Made by a program: the position numbers and the translations under genes. Under the pieces are notes generated by a model. It did no database searches and was not told the origin of the DNA. It was given only the letters and a program-made list of their open reading frames with translations. Below, piece by piece: positions 9,543 to 17,666 of a stretch of 49,612 nucleotides of DNA (positions are counted from its first letter, which is position 1; the number at the start of each line of letters is the position of its first letter). The stretch covers positions 1 through 49,612 of the forward strand of contig CADEGF010000054.1 in assembly GCA_902826815.1 (NCBI GenBank). The letters are read 5' to 3'. This DNA is from an uncultured Mycobacteriaceae bacterium. Lineage in GTDB: Bacteria; Actinomycetota; Actinomycetes; Mycobacteriales; Mycobacteriaceae.

Positions 9543-9815
9543 ATGTGCCTTGGAATTCCCGGCCAGATCGTCGAGATCACCGACGCCGCAAACTATTTGG
9601 CGAAAGTAGACGTCAGTGGCGTCCGACGGACGATCAGCGTCCGGCTTTTGGAGAAGGACATGCCCGAGCCGGACGATTGGGTGCTGGTCCATGTCGGTTT
9701 CGCGATGGCCAAGATCGACGAGACCGAAGCGTTGCTCACGCTTGCGGCCGTCCAGAAGCTCGGGACCAGCTATTCCGACGAGATCGACGCGTTCGACTCG
9801 TCCTCAATCGTCTGA
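9543..9815 (+). CDS. hypC: HypC, hydrogenase maturation chaperone
   Basis: This encodes 90 aa with the typical start MCLGIPGQIVEI, whose Cys2 binds HypD and the Fe(CN)2CO unit, and the typical core DWVLVHVGFAMAKID. ATG 9543 is chosen over GTG 9534 because family members begin Met-Cys and because AAAGGA at 9526-9531 is well placed. It carries a short acidic C-terminal tail (EIDAFDSSSIV). HypD follows 15 bases downstream, its usual partner. This is the canonical HypC, distinct from the HypC-like domain in the fusion at 7005. Confidence 0.96.
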   Translation: MCLGIPGQIVEITDAANYLAKVDVSGVRRTISVRLLEKDMPEPDDWVLVHVGFAMAKIDETEALLTLAAVQKLGTSYSDEIDAFDSSSIV

Positions 9816-9830
9816 AAAGGGAGACACACC

Positions 9831-10970
9831 ATGCGTTTTGTTGATGAGTTTCGTGATCCCGCGGCAGCCCGCAAGCTCTTGGGCGCGATCGAGCGACTCG
9901 CGGGCGACGGTGACGAGCAGTTCAAGTTCATGGAGGTGTGTGGCGGGCACACACACACTATTTACCGACACGGCATCGAGCACCTGCTACCGGACAACGT
10001 CGAGCTGGTGCACGGTCCCGGTTGCCCGGTGTGCGTCATCCCGATGGGCCGTATCGACGACGCGATGTGGTTGGCGCAGCAGCCCGATGTCATCTTCACC
10101 TGCTTCGGCGACATGATGCGGGTGCCGGGTTCGAACGGCAGCCTGCTGGACGCCAAGGCCCGCGGAGCCGACGTGCGGTTTGTCTACTCTCCGCTGGACG
10201 CCCTCAAGATGGCTGTCGACAATCCGGACAAGCACGTGGTGTTCTTCGCGATCGGCTTCGAAACCACCGCACCGTCCACTGCCGTCACGCTGGTGCGTGC
10301 GCGGGAGCTTGGCGTCGGCAATTTCACGGTGTTCTGCAACCACGTCACGATCGTGCCGCCCATCAAGGCGATCCTCGAGTCACCGGACCTTCGGCTGTCC
10401 GGTTTTCTCGGGCCCGGTCACGTGTCGACAGTCGTCGGCAACAGGCCGTACCGATTCGTGCCTGAGGTCTACGGTAAGCCGTTGGTGGTGGCCGGCTTTG
10501 AACCATTGGACATCATGGCCTCGGTCGCGATGCTGTTGACCCAGATCCGGGAGGGCCGCTGCGAGGTGGAGAACCAGTACTCGCGGGTGGTCAACGAACA
10601 GGGCAACCCGGCGGCCCTGGCGTTGATGGGCAAGGTGTTCGCGCTGCGGCCGCACTTCGAGTGGCGCGGGCTCGGATTCATCTCGCAGAGTGCGTTGAAA
10701 CTGCACGACGACTTCGCGGAGTTCGACGCTGAGCTGCGGTACGCGATGCCCGGTGTTCGCGTTGCCGATCCGAAAGCGTGCCAGTGCGGTGAGGTGCTCA
10801 AGGGCGTGCTCAAGCCTTGGGAATGCAAGGTTTTCGGCACGGCGTGCACCCCGGAAACGCCGATCGGGACGTGCATGGTGTCCGCCGAGGGCGCGTGTGC
10901 GGCCTATTACAACTTCGGCCGGATGCACCGCGATGCCGCCAAGCTGGTGGGGCAGGCCGGGAGGGTGTGA
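9831..10970 (+). CDS. hypD: HypD, Fe-(CN)2CO scaffold, hydrogenase maturation
   Basis: HypD carries a [4Fe-4S] cluster and, with HypC, is the platform on which the Fe(CN)2CO moiety is built. The product is 379 aa, the usual length, with an AAGGGAG ribosome site. Conserved elements are MEVCGGHTHTIYRHG (Cys37), HGPGCPVCVIP (Cys65 and Cys68, redox-active pair), FFAIGFETTAP, and a cysteine-rich C-terminal half (CQCGEVLKG, CKVFGTACTPETPIGTC, EGACAAYY) that ligates the cluster. It overlaps the next gene by four bases. Confidence 0.97.
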   Translation: MRFVDEFRDPAAARKLLGAIERLAGDGDEQFKFMEVCGGHTHTIYRHGIEHLLPDNVELVHGPGCPVCVIPMGRIDDAMWLAQQPDVIFTCFGDMMRVPGSNGSLLDAKARGADVRFVYSPLDALKMAVDNPDKHVVFFAIGFETTAPSTAVTLVRARELGVGNFTVFCNHVTIVPPIKAILESPDLRLSGFLGPGHVSTVVGNRPYRFVPEVYGKPLVVAGFEPLDIMASVAMLLTQIREGRCEVENQYSRVVNEQGNPAALALMGKVFALRPHFEWRGLGFISQSALKLHDDFAEFDAELRYAMPGVRVADPKACQCGEVLKGVLKPWECKVFGTACTPETPIGTCMVSAEGACAAYYNFGRMHRDAAKLVGQAGRV

Positions 10971-11731
10971 CCGTGCCCGCGACATCCCCGCAATCCCTGG
11001 ACACCCGCGGAACGGAGATGTTCGCACGCTACGCCTACGCCCCGAACCAGCTCGGCTATTGCGGCCCACCGGAGACGGCCACCCTGCAGAACGGGTCGGT
11101 GGAAGACGTCCGAGAAGTCGCGAAGAAGTTCTCCGGCGCCTGGCCGTACCTGCAGGTGCTGTCGAGGATGACCGGTATCGCCGATCCGCTGGATTACCAA
11201 TTGGTGGAGTCGTATTGGCTCGGCGGTGGTGTCGGGGCCGGGCTCGACCCGGACGAGTTCGCGCGCGAGTTGCTCGCGGTGATCGGCCCGCGGGCCGGTC
11301 ACTACTGGTCGCACCTAACCGCGGATCTTGCCGCCGAGGCCGCAGGAAACCATTGCTTCCACGTGTTCGGCGTGTATCCGTGGTCCCGGCTGCTCGGCAG
11401 GGGGATGGACGAACATCCGTTGCGCGTCCTTGACAGTTGCCGAATCACCTGGGCGACTGTGCTTTCCCGCGACGGCGACCACCTCGAGGCCAGCGCTCGC
11501 CAGCTGATCTGGGACGGTCATGCGCTCGAGTTGTCCGAACCGTCGGCGCGGCTACTCGACGTCTGGACCGACGGCTACAGTGCCGTACCCGATGCGGCTG
11601 TCGGCGACGAAGTCGCGGTGCACTGGGACCGGCTGTGCGGCCGCCTGTCGCCCGATCAGGTTCTGGCGCTCGAGGACAGCACGGCACGGCAGCTCCGCGT
11701 CACCAATCACCGGCTCGCGCAGGCGCGATGA
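10967..11731 (+). CDS. Uncharacterised hydrogenase-cluster protein (possibly DUF6390)
   Basis: GTG 10967 overlaps the hypD stop (GTGA), giving 254 aa; GTG 10973 and ATG 11018 are alternative starts, and the clear conserved-looking segment begins at the latter (MFARYAYAPNQLGYCGP). The protein is soluble, rich in Trp and His (HYWSHLTADLAAEAAGNHCFHVFGVYPWSRLL), with no known catalytic motif. I associate this pattern with DUF6390 proteins that accompany actinobacterial hydrogenase genes, from memory. Tight coupling to hypD and to the next unknown gene suggests a maturation or quality-control role. Confidence 0.75.
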   Translation: MTVPATSPQSLDTRGTEMFARYAYAPNQLGYCGPPETATLQNGSVEDVREVAKKFSGAWPYLQVLSRMTGIADPLDYQLVESYWLGGGVGAGLDPDEFARELLAVIGPRAGHYWSHLTADLAAEAAGNHCFHVFGVYPWSRLLGRGMDEHPLRVLDSCRITWATVLSRDGDHLEASARQLIWDGHALELSEPSARLLDVWTDGYSAVPDAAVGDEVAVHWDRLCGRLSPDQVLALEDSTARQLRVTNHRLAQAR

Positions 11732-12573
11732 GACCACGGATCGTCCAGGCCGACGGCCAGATCGGATTCCATTGGGCCACACCCGCGGGCGTGCCGTCGA
11801 CATTGCCCGACCTCGTCGTTGACGACGAGGAAGCCGACCGTCTGGTCGCGACACACCTGGAAGCCCTCGACGATGCGTTGATCATCGCCGCGGGACAGTT
11901 CGGCGAGTTACTCGGTGGCGGCCGCAGACCCGAAACCGAGCGCGAGCGAGACGATCTGGTCCGTCTGCACCGCACTCTGGACGGACTCTGCCACGAATAT
12001 GCGACGGCTCTGGAGCTGACGGGAATCAGGGCCGATCTTCGTGCAGGCAAGATCATCGGCACCGCCGCCCTCTTCTCGATCTGCGCCAGGCGGCCACTGG
12101 ACCTACTGGGACCCGCTCCGTTCGACGGCGAACTCGACGACCCGTCGCTCGGCGTCGTCAGCGGATTCGGCGAGATGTGCCAAGTCGACCCGGACCGGCC
12201 GTGGAAAGGCGGGCGCTGGATCGTGCGCACCGAATCGGAACTGCGATTCCCGCTGACGTTGTCGATGCTGCTGTTCGACAGTTCCGGGGTGAACAAGGAC
12301 GCCGCCCGCAACGAGCATCGAGACGCGTTGTCATCGGTGGTAACAGCCACGGAGATGCCAGATGCCGACCCGATGGCTGCCGCGTGCGCCCTGGACTGGC
12401 TGCTCTACGACTGGTTGATGGCTCACCGCGACGGCCCGGACAGTGCGGAGATCGTATTCCCCAAGGGACGGGACGCGGACGCCGCGGTGATCGTTGCCGC
12501 CGCGGGCGCTTCTGTCACCGCCAGGGCCACCTTTGACCCGGAACTTCTTGCCTCGTCGCCGACGCGCCAATAA
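11728..12573 (+). CDS. Uncharacterised last gene of the hydrogenase operon
   Basis: ATG 11728 overlaps the preceding stop (ATGA); 281 aa. The N-terminus (MRPRIVQADGQIGFHWATP) is followed by helical segments, a cluster around FSICARRPLDLLGPAPFDGELDD, and a middle part GEMCQVDPDRPWKGGRWIVR. There is no signal peptide or membrane span. I do not recognise the family. It is the last gene before the 140-base gap that precedes nuoA, so the hydrogenase operon most likely ends here. Confidence 0.72.
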   Translation: MRPRIVQADGQIGFHWATPAGVPSTLPDLVVDDEEADRLVATHLEALDDALIIAAGQFGELLGGGRRPETERERDDLVRLHRTLDGLCHEYATALELTGIRADLRAGKIIGTAALFSICARRPLDLLGPAPFDGELDDPSLGVVSGFGEMCQVDPDRPWKGGRWIVRTESELRFPLTLSMLLFDSSGVNKDAARNEHRDALSSVVTATEMPDADPMAAACALDWLLYDWLMAHRDGPDSAEIVFPKGRDADAAVIVAAAGASVTARATFDPELLASSPTRQ

Positions 12574-12713
12574 CGGCATCCCCCCGCTGATTCCCCCATA
12601 TCGGGGTCTACCTACTCGCATTCGGTCCGTAGACATGCGGTTAGCGATACGGCCGAGATGGCCTCGGCCGCATCGGTCTACGTTGCGTCACTTCAGCAAG
12701 CGGGGAGGCAGGC
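12574..12713 (+). promoter_or_regulatory. nuo operon leader with GC hairpin
   Basis: This 140-base gap separates the hydrogenase and nuo operons. A perfect 8-bp inverted repeat (CGGCCGAG at 12650-12657 and CTCGGCCG at 12663-12670, five-base loop) lies about 44 bases before nuoA. A GGGGAGG ribosome site is at 12702-12708. No convincing -35/-10 pair or intrinsic terminator with a T-run was found, so read-through from the hydrogenase operon is possible. Confidence 0.45.
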
Positions 12714-13073
12714 ATGAGCGTCTATTTGCCGATCCTCGTTCTCGGCGCGATCGCGGCTGGGTTCGCGGTTGGCTCGGTGGGGATCGCGTTGGTGATCGGT
12801 CCGCGTCGGTACAACCGGGCCAAGCTCGAGGCCTATGAGTGTGGCATCGAGCCTGCCCCGCAGCTGACGGGGGTGGGCCGGTTCCCGATCAAGTTCTACC
12901 TGACCGCGATGTTGTTCATCGTGTTCGACATCGAGATCGTGTTTCTGTACCCGTGGGCGGTGTCATTCCGCCAACTGGGCGTCTTCGCACTGGTCGAGAT
13001 GCTGCTGTTCATGCTGACCGTGTTCGTGGCCTACGCCTACGTATGGAGGCGGGGTGGCCTGAATTGGGACTAG
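12714..13073 (+). CDS. nuoA: NADH-quinone oxidoreductase subunit A
   Basis: NuoA is a small membrane subunit of complex I at the junction of the peripheral and membrane arms. The product is 119 aa with three hydrophobic segments (about 5-25, 60-82, 88-108) and the signature YECGIEP followed by [25 protein letters not shown] (split here as [12 protein letters not shown] and [10 protein letters not shown]), which is almost invariant in the family. It starts a 14-gene operon, nuoA-N, in the standard order. The nuoB start overlaps its last codons. Confidence 0.97.
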   Translation: MSVYLPILVLGAIAAGFAVGSVGIALVIGPRRYNRAKLEAYECGIEPAPQLTGVGRFPIKFYLTAMLFIVFDIEIVFLYPWAVSFRQLGVFALVEMLLFMLTVFVAYAYVWRRGGLNWD

Positions 13074-13618
13074 AGGAGAAGCTGCCCGGCGGGATTTTGC
13101 TGTCGACGCTGGAGAAGGTGGCCGGCTACGCCCGCAAGGGGTCGTTGTGGCCCGCGACGTTCGGGTTGGCGTGTTGCGCCATCGAGATGATGTCGACGGC
13201 GTCGCCGCGATTCGACATCGCCCGGTTCGGGATGGAGCGGTTCTCGGCCACCCCGCGGCAGGCCGACTTGATGATCGTCGCCGGGCGCGTCTCGCAGAAG
13301 ATGGCGCCGGTGTTGCGACAGGTCTACGACCAGATGGCCGAACCGAAATGGGTTCTCGCGATGGGTGTGTGCGCCTCCAGCGGTGGGATGTTCAACAACT
13401 ACGCCATCGTGCAGGGCGTCGACCACATAGTGCCGGTGGACATCTATCTCCCGGGGTGCCCCCCGCGGCCGGAAATGCTGCTGAACGCAATTTTGATGCT
13501 GCACGAGAAGATTCAGCAGATGCCGCTGGGGGTGCACCGCGCCGAGGCGATCGCCGCCGCAGAACAAGCCGCGCTCGCTTCCACCCCCACCATCGAACTG
13601 AAAGGCCTGCTGCGATGA
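13064..13618 (+). CDS. nuoB: NADH-quinone oxidoreductase subunit B (TTG start)
   Basis: NuoB carries cluster N2, the last Fe-S centre before quinone. The N2 ligands are visible: the tandem cysteines of [10 protein letters not shown], the cysteine of GVCASSGG and that of PGCPPRP. A TTG start at 13064, inside the nuoA end, gives 184 aa beginning [15 protein letters not shown], which agrees with the M. tuberculosis protein as I remember it in both start and length. No ATG or GTG in frame gives a full-length N-terminus. It overlaps nuoC by four bases. Confidence 0.95.
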   Translation: MGLEEKLPGGILLSTLEKVAGYARKGSLWPATFGLACCAIEMMSTASPRFDIARFGMERFSATPRQADLMIVAGRVSQKMAPVLRQVYDQMAEPKWVLAMGVCASSGGMFNNYAIVQGVDHIVPVDIYLPGCPPRPEMLLNAILMLHEKIQQMPLGVHRAEAIAAAEQAALASTPTIELKGLLR

Positions 13619-14271
13619 GCGGCGCGAACGGCGTTCGCCGAGGGATGTTCGGTGTCACAGGTAGTGGGGACACGTCGGGATATGGGCGGCTGATGGGATC
13701 AACCCCTAAGCCGCAGAGCAGTTCCCGGCCCTACGGCGGCTATCTGGACGAGGTCGTCGATCTCCTGACCGCAAGGCTGGTCAAAGCCGGCTGCACCGAT
13801 GCCGTCGATCGGGTCGTCGTATTCCGCGATGAATTGACCCTGGAGGTACGGCGCGACCGGCTCCTTCTGGTCGCGCGGATATTGCGTGACGATGTCGGAT
13901 TGCGGTTCGACCTGTGCCTTGGGGTGTCCGGGGTGCACTACCCCGATGACACCGGTCGTGAATTGCGCGCGGTGTATCCGCTGATGTCGATCACCCACAA
14001 CCGTCGCATCCGGCTGGAGGTGGCGTGCCCGGACGCTGATCCGCATGTGCCGTCACTGTTTTCGGTGTATCCGACGACGGACTGGCATGAACGGGAGACC
14101 TACGACTTCTTCGGGATTGTGTTCGATGGGCATCCGTCCCTGGCCCGGATCGAAATGCCCGACGACTGGGAAGGCCATCCGCAACGCAAGGACTACCCGT
14201 TGGGCGGCATTCCGGTGGAGTACCACGGTGCTCAGATTGCCCCGCCCGATCAGCGAAGGGCGTACCGGTGA
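13615..14271 (+). CDS. nuoC: NADH-quinone oxidoreductase subunit C
   Basis: NuoC is the 30-kDa peripheral-arm subunit. ATG 13615 overlaps the nuoB stop (ATGA); 218 aa. The first ~40 residues are Gly/Ser-rich, a feature of mycobacterial NuoC as I recall it. The conserved C-terminal signature is present: [16 protein letters not shown] then [18 protein letters not shown]. It is separate from NuoD, unlike the NuoCD fusion of enterobacteria. Confidence 0.96.
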   Translation: MSGANGVRRGMFGVTGSGDTSGYGRLMGSTPKPQSSSRPYGGYLDEVVDLLTARLVKAGCTDAVDRVVVFRDELTLEVRRDRLLLVARILRDDVGLRFDLCLGVSGVHYPDDTGRELRAVYPLMSITHNRRIRLEVACPDADPHVPSLFSVYPTTDWHERETYDFFGIVFDGHPSLARIEMPDDWEGHPQRKDYPLGGIPVEYHGAQIAPPDQRRAYR

Positions 14272-15572
14272 TGACCGAAACCGTGCTCACCGTCGGCGGG
14301 CAGGACTGGGACCAGATCGTGGCGGCTGCGGCGGGGACGCAGTCCGGGGAACGCATCGTGGTGAACATGGGCCCGCAGCACCCGTCGACGCACGGCGTGC
14401 TGCGGCTGATTCTCGAGATCGAGGGCGAGACGGTCACCGAAGCCCGGTGCGGCATCGGGTATTTGCACACCGGTATCGAGAAGAACCTGGAGTACCGCAA
14501 CTGGATGCAGGGCGTCACGTTTGTCACCCGGATGGACTATCTGTCACCGTTCTTCAACGAGACCGCCTACTGCCTCGGGGTCGAAAAGCTGTTGGGGGTC
14601 ACCGACGACATCCCCGAACGCGTCAGCGTGATCCGGGTGATGTTGATGGAACTCAACCGCATCTCCAGTCATCTGGTCGCGTTGGCGACCGGTGGCATGG
14701 AGCTCGGCGCGATGAGCGCCATGTTCTTCGGGTTCCTCGGCCGCGAAGACATCCTGAAGGTGTTCGAGGCCATCACCGGACTGCGAATGAACCACGCCTA
14801 CATCCGCCCCGGTGGGCTGGCCGCCGACCTACCCGACGACGGCGTCGACCAGGTGCGGGCACTGCTGAAGACCCTGCCGGGGCAGCTGCGTGAACTCGAG
14901 GACCTGCTGCGCGAGAACGCCATCTGGAAGGCCCGCAACAAGGGCATCGGGTATCTCGGTCTCACCGGGTGCATGGCGCTCGGGATCACCGGGCCGGTGC
15001 TGCGGTCCACCGGGCTGCCGCACGATCTCCGCAGATCCCAACCGTACTGCGGCTACGACACTTACGACTTCGACGTCATCACCGATAAGGGGTGTGATGC
15101 ATACGGGCGCTATCTGATCCGCGTTGACGAGATGAAGGAATCGCTGAAGATCGTCGAGCAGTGCGTGGACAGGCTCGAGCGGCTGGCCGGGCAACCGGTG
15201 ATGATCTCGGACAAGAATCTCGCGTGGCCGGCGGACCTCAAACTGGGGCCCGACGGGCTGGGCAACTCCGACGAGCACGTCGCCAACATCATGGGCACGT
15301 CAATGGAAGGGCTGATCCACCATTTCAAGCTCGTGACCGAGGGCATCCGGGTGCCGGCCGGGCAGGTCTACGTCGCCGTCGAAAGCCCAAGGGGCGAGTT
15401 GGGCGTGCACATGGTGTCCGACGGCGGCACCCGGCCCTACCGGGTGCACTACCGCGACCCGTCGTTCACCAACCTGCAAGCCGTCGCCGCCATGTGTGAG
15501 GGCGGCATGGTCGCCGACGTCATCTCCGCCGTCGCGAGCATCGACCCCGTCATGGGCGGAGTGGATAGATGA
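14271..15572 (+). CDS. nuoD: NADH-quinone oxidoreductase subunit D
   Basis: NuoD is the 49-kDa subunit that forms the quinone site with NuoB and is evolutionarily related to [NiFe]-hydrogenase large subunits. ATG 14271 overlaps the nuoC stop by one base (TGATG); GTG 14268 is an alternative adding one residue. The product is 433 aa with [14 protein letters not shown] near residue 30, [23 protein letters not shown] and the C-terminal [11 protein letters not shown], all family hallmarks. Confidence 0.97.
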   Translation: MTETVLTVGGQDWDQIVAAAAGTQSGERIVVNMGPQHPSTHGVLRLILEIEGETVTEARCGIGYLHTGIEKNLEYRNWMQGVTFVTRMDYLSPFFNETAYCLGVEKLLGVTDDIPERVSVIRVMLMELNRISSHLVALATGGMELGAMSAMFFGFLGREDILKVFEAITGLRMNHAYIRPGGLAADLPDDGVDQVRALLKTLPGQLRELEDLLRENAIWKARNKGIGYLGLTGCMALGITGPVLRSTGLPHDLRRSQPYCGYDTYDFDVITDKGCDAYGRYLIRVDEMKESLKIVEQCVDRLERLAGQPVMISDKNLAWPADLKLGPDGLGNSDEHVANIMGTSMEGLIHHFKLVTEGIRVPAGQVYVAVESPRGELGVHMVSDGGTRPYRVHYRDPSFTNLQAVAAMCEGGMVADVISAVASIDPVMGGVDR

Positions 15573-16267
15573 GCGTCGACCTGCAGTTGGGGCCACGGCC
15601 CGATGAGCCAGGGCCCCGTATCGGTGGACCCACCGCCTACCCCGCCGACGTGGTGGCCCAGTTGGAGCGCGACGCGGCGACGATAATCGCGCGCTACCCG
15701 CGGGCCCGCTCGGCGCTGCTGCCGCTGCTGCACCTGGTGCAGGCCGAGGACGGGTATCTCACCGTGGCGGGCATCGGGTTCTGCGCCCGCCAACTCGACC
15801 TCACCCAGGCCGAGGTGACCGCGGTCGCCACCTTCTACTCCATGTACCGGCGCGTCCCTACCGGCGACTACCTCGTCGGGGTCTGCACCAACACCCTGTG
15901 TGCGGTGATGGGCGGCGACGCGATCCTCGACCGGCTGCAATCGCGTCTCGGGATCGAGGCCGGGCAGACCACCGATGACGGCCGAGTGACGTTGGAACAC
16001 ATCGAATGCAACGCCGCCTGCGACTACGCCCCGGTCGTCATGGTCAACTGGGAGTTCTTCGACAACCAAACGCCGTCTTCGGCATGCGAACTCGTCGACG
16101 CACTGCGCGGCGGCGACCGGGTTGCCCCCACCCGCGGGGCGCCCCTGTGCTCCTTTCGCGAGACCGCCCGCACCATGGCGGGCCTGCCCGATCCGCGGGA
16201 GTCCAACACCATCGGTGAGGCAACGCTGGCCGGACTTCGAGCCGTCCGCGCGGAAGGAGACGGGTGA
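15569..16267 (+). CDS. nuoE: NADH-quinone oxidoreductase subunit E
   Basis: NuoE is the 24-kDa subunit with the [2Fe-2S] cluster N1a. ATG 15569 overlaps the nuoD stop (ATGA); 232 aa. Cluster ligands are the two Cys of [13 protein letters not shown] and the two of [16 protein letters not shown]. The thioredoxin-like core is preceded by an extension of about 30 residues and followed by a ~45-residue tail with [12 protein letters not shown], which lengthens it relative to the E. coli protein (166 aa). Confidence 0.96.
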   Translation: MSVDLQLGPRPDEPGPRIGGPTAYPADVVAQLERDAATIIARYPRARSALLPLLHLVQAEDGYLTVAGIGFCARQLDLTQAEVTAVATFYSMYRRVPTGDYLVGVCTNTLCAVMGGDAILDRLQSRLGIEAGQTTDDGRVTLEHIECNAACDYAPVVMVNWEFFDNQTPSSACELVDALRGGDRVAPTRGAPLCSFRETARTMAGLPDPRESNTIGEATLAGLRAVRAEGDG

Positions 16268-16268
16268 C

Positions 16269-17570
16269 ATGGCATTGACCCCCGTGCTGTCCCGGTTCTG
16301 GGATGAACCCCGCTCGTGGACATTGGCGACCCATCTGTGGCATGACGGATATCAGGCGCTCGAGAAGGCGTTGGCGATGTCACCCGAGGAAGTCATTGAT
16401 GTGGTGACGGAGTCCGGGTTGCGTGGCCGCGGCGGTGCGGGCTTTCCTACCGGGCGAAAGTGGTCATACATCCCCAAGGGCGACGACAAGCCGCACTACC
16501 TGGTGATCAACGCCGACGAGTCCGAACCCGGGACGTGTAAAGACATTCCGTTGATGATGGCGACGCCGCACCTGCTGGTGGAGGGAGCGATCATCGCCGC
16601 CTACGCCATCCGGGCCAACCACGCCTTCATCTATGTCCGCGGTGAGGTGGCCCCGGTGCTGCGGCGGCTGCAGACCGCGGTCGCCGAGGCGTACGCGGCG
16701 GGCTATCTCGGCAAGGATATTGCCGGCTCGGGTTTCGATCTGGAGTTGGTGGTGCACGCCGGGGCGGGCGCCTACATCTGCGGTGAGGAGACCGCGCTAC
16801 TGGATTCCCTTGAGGGCCTGCGCGGCCAGCCACGGTTGCGACCGCCGTTCCCCGCCGTCGCAGGCCTGTACGCGTGCCCAACCGTGGTCAACAACGTCGA
16901 GACCATCGCCAGTGTCCCGCCGATCCTGGTCAACGGGGTCGACTGGTTCACCTCCATGGGCTCGGAGGAATCGCCGGGGTTCACGCTGTATTCGCTGTCC
17001 GGACATGTGAAGTCGCCCGGTCAGTACGAGGCCCCGCTCGGCATCACCCTGCGCGAACTACTGGATCACGCCGGGGGCGTGCGCGATGGCCACGAGTTGA
17101 AGTTCTGGACCCCGGGCGGCTCGTCGACCCCGTTGCTGACCGCCGAACACCTTGACGTGCCACTGGATTACGAGGGCATGGCGTCGGTCGGGTCGATGCT
17201 GGGCAGCAAGGCGCTGCAGATCTTCGATGACACGGTGTGTGTGGTGCGCGCGGTGCGGCGCTGGACGCAGTTCTACGCCCACGAATCCTGCGGCAAGTGC
17301 ACGCCGTGCCGGGAGGGCACCTACTGGCTGACGCAGCTCTACGAACGCCTGGAGACGGGGTCAGGCACTGCGACGGACATTCAGAAGTTGCTGGACGTCG
17401 CCGATGCTCTGAACGGAAAGTCGTTCTGCGCCTTGGGTGATGGCGCGGCCAGCCCGATCATCTCGTCGGTCAGGTTCTTCCGCGCCGAATACGAGGCGCA
17501 TCTGCACGGTGGCTGCCCGTTCGACCCGTGTGCCTCGATGCTGCTGGCCGCCGAGGAGGTTGGTATCTGA
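16269..17570 (+). CDS. nuoF: NADH-quinone oxidoreductase subunit F
   Basis: NuoF is the 51-kDa subunit that binds NADH and FMN and carries cluster N3. ATG 16269 follows the nuoE stop by one base and has an AAGGAG site at 16254-16259; 433 aa. The FMN/NADH loops are GLRGRGGAGFPTGRKW and VINADESEPGTCKD, with GAGAYICGEETALLDSLEG further on. The N3 ligands lie in ESCGKCTPCREGTYW plus a later Cys in SFCALGDG. A palindromic repeat separates it from nuoG. Confidence 0.97.
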   Translation: MALTPVLSRFWDEPRSWTLATHLWHDGYQALEKALAMSPEEVIDVVTESGLRGRGGAGFPTGRKWSYIPKGDDKPHYLVINADESEPGTCKDIPLMMATPHLLVEGAIIAAYAIRANHAFIYVRGEVAPVLRRLQTAVAEAYAAGYLGKDIAGSGFDLELVVHAGAGAYICGEETALLDSLEGLRGQPRLRPPFPAVAGLYACPTVVNNVETIASVPPILVNGVDWFTSMGSEESPGFTLYSLSGHVKSPGQYEAPLGITLRELLDHAGGVRDGHELKFWTPGGSSTPLLTAEHLDVPLDYEGMASVGSMLGSKALQIFDDTVCVVRAVRRWTQFYAHESCGKCTPCREGTYWLTQLYERLETGSGTATDIQKLLDVADALNGKSFCALGDGAASPIISSVRFFRAEYEAHLHGGCPFDPCASMLLAAEEVGI

Positions 17571-17584
17571 TGACGTTTCTCGCG

Positions 17585-17642
17585 CGAGCAGACACAAAAG
17601 TACCCGACACGCCGAGGAAAAAGGGACATTTGCGTCTGCTCG
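17585..17642. repeat. Imperfect palindromic element between nuoF and nuoG
   Basis: The arms at 17585-17605 and 17623-17642 are inverted copies of about 20 bp (CGAGCAGAC then CAAA on the left; TTTG then GTCTGCTCG on the right). They differ at two positions and by one inserted base, with a 17-base A-rich loop. The consensus CGAGCAGACGCAAA resembles a small repeat I associate with mycobacterial intergenic regions. The only notable gap inside nuo is filled by this element. It could form an RNA hairpin that affects stability or read-through. Confidence 0.8.
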
Positions 17643-17666
17643 GCGGAGAAAGGGGTGGGTGTCGAG

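Noticed and set aside
12574-12610. Intrinsic terminator between hydrogenase and nuo operons
   Set aside because: Only a short CCCC/GGGG pairing without a T-run; too weak to call.
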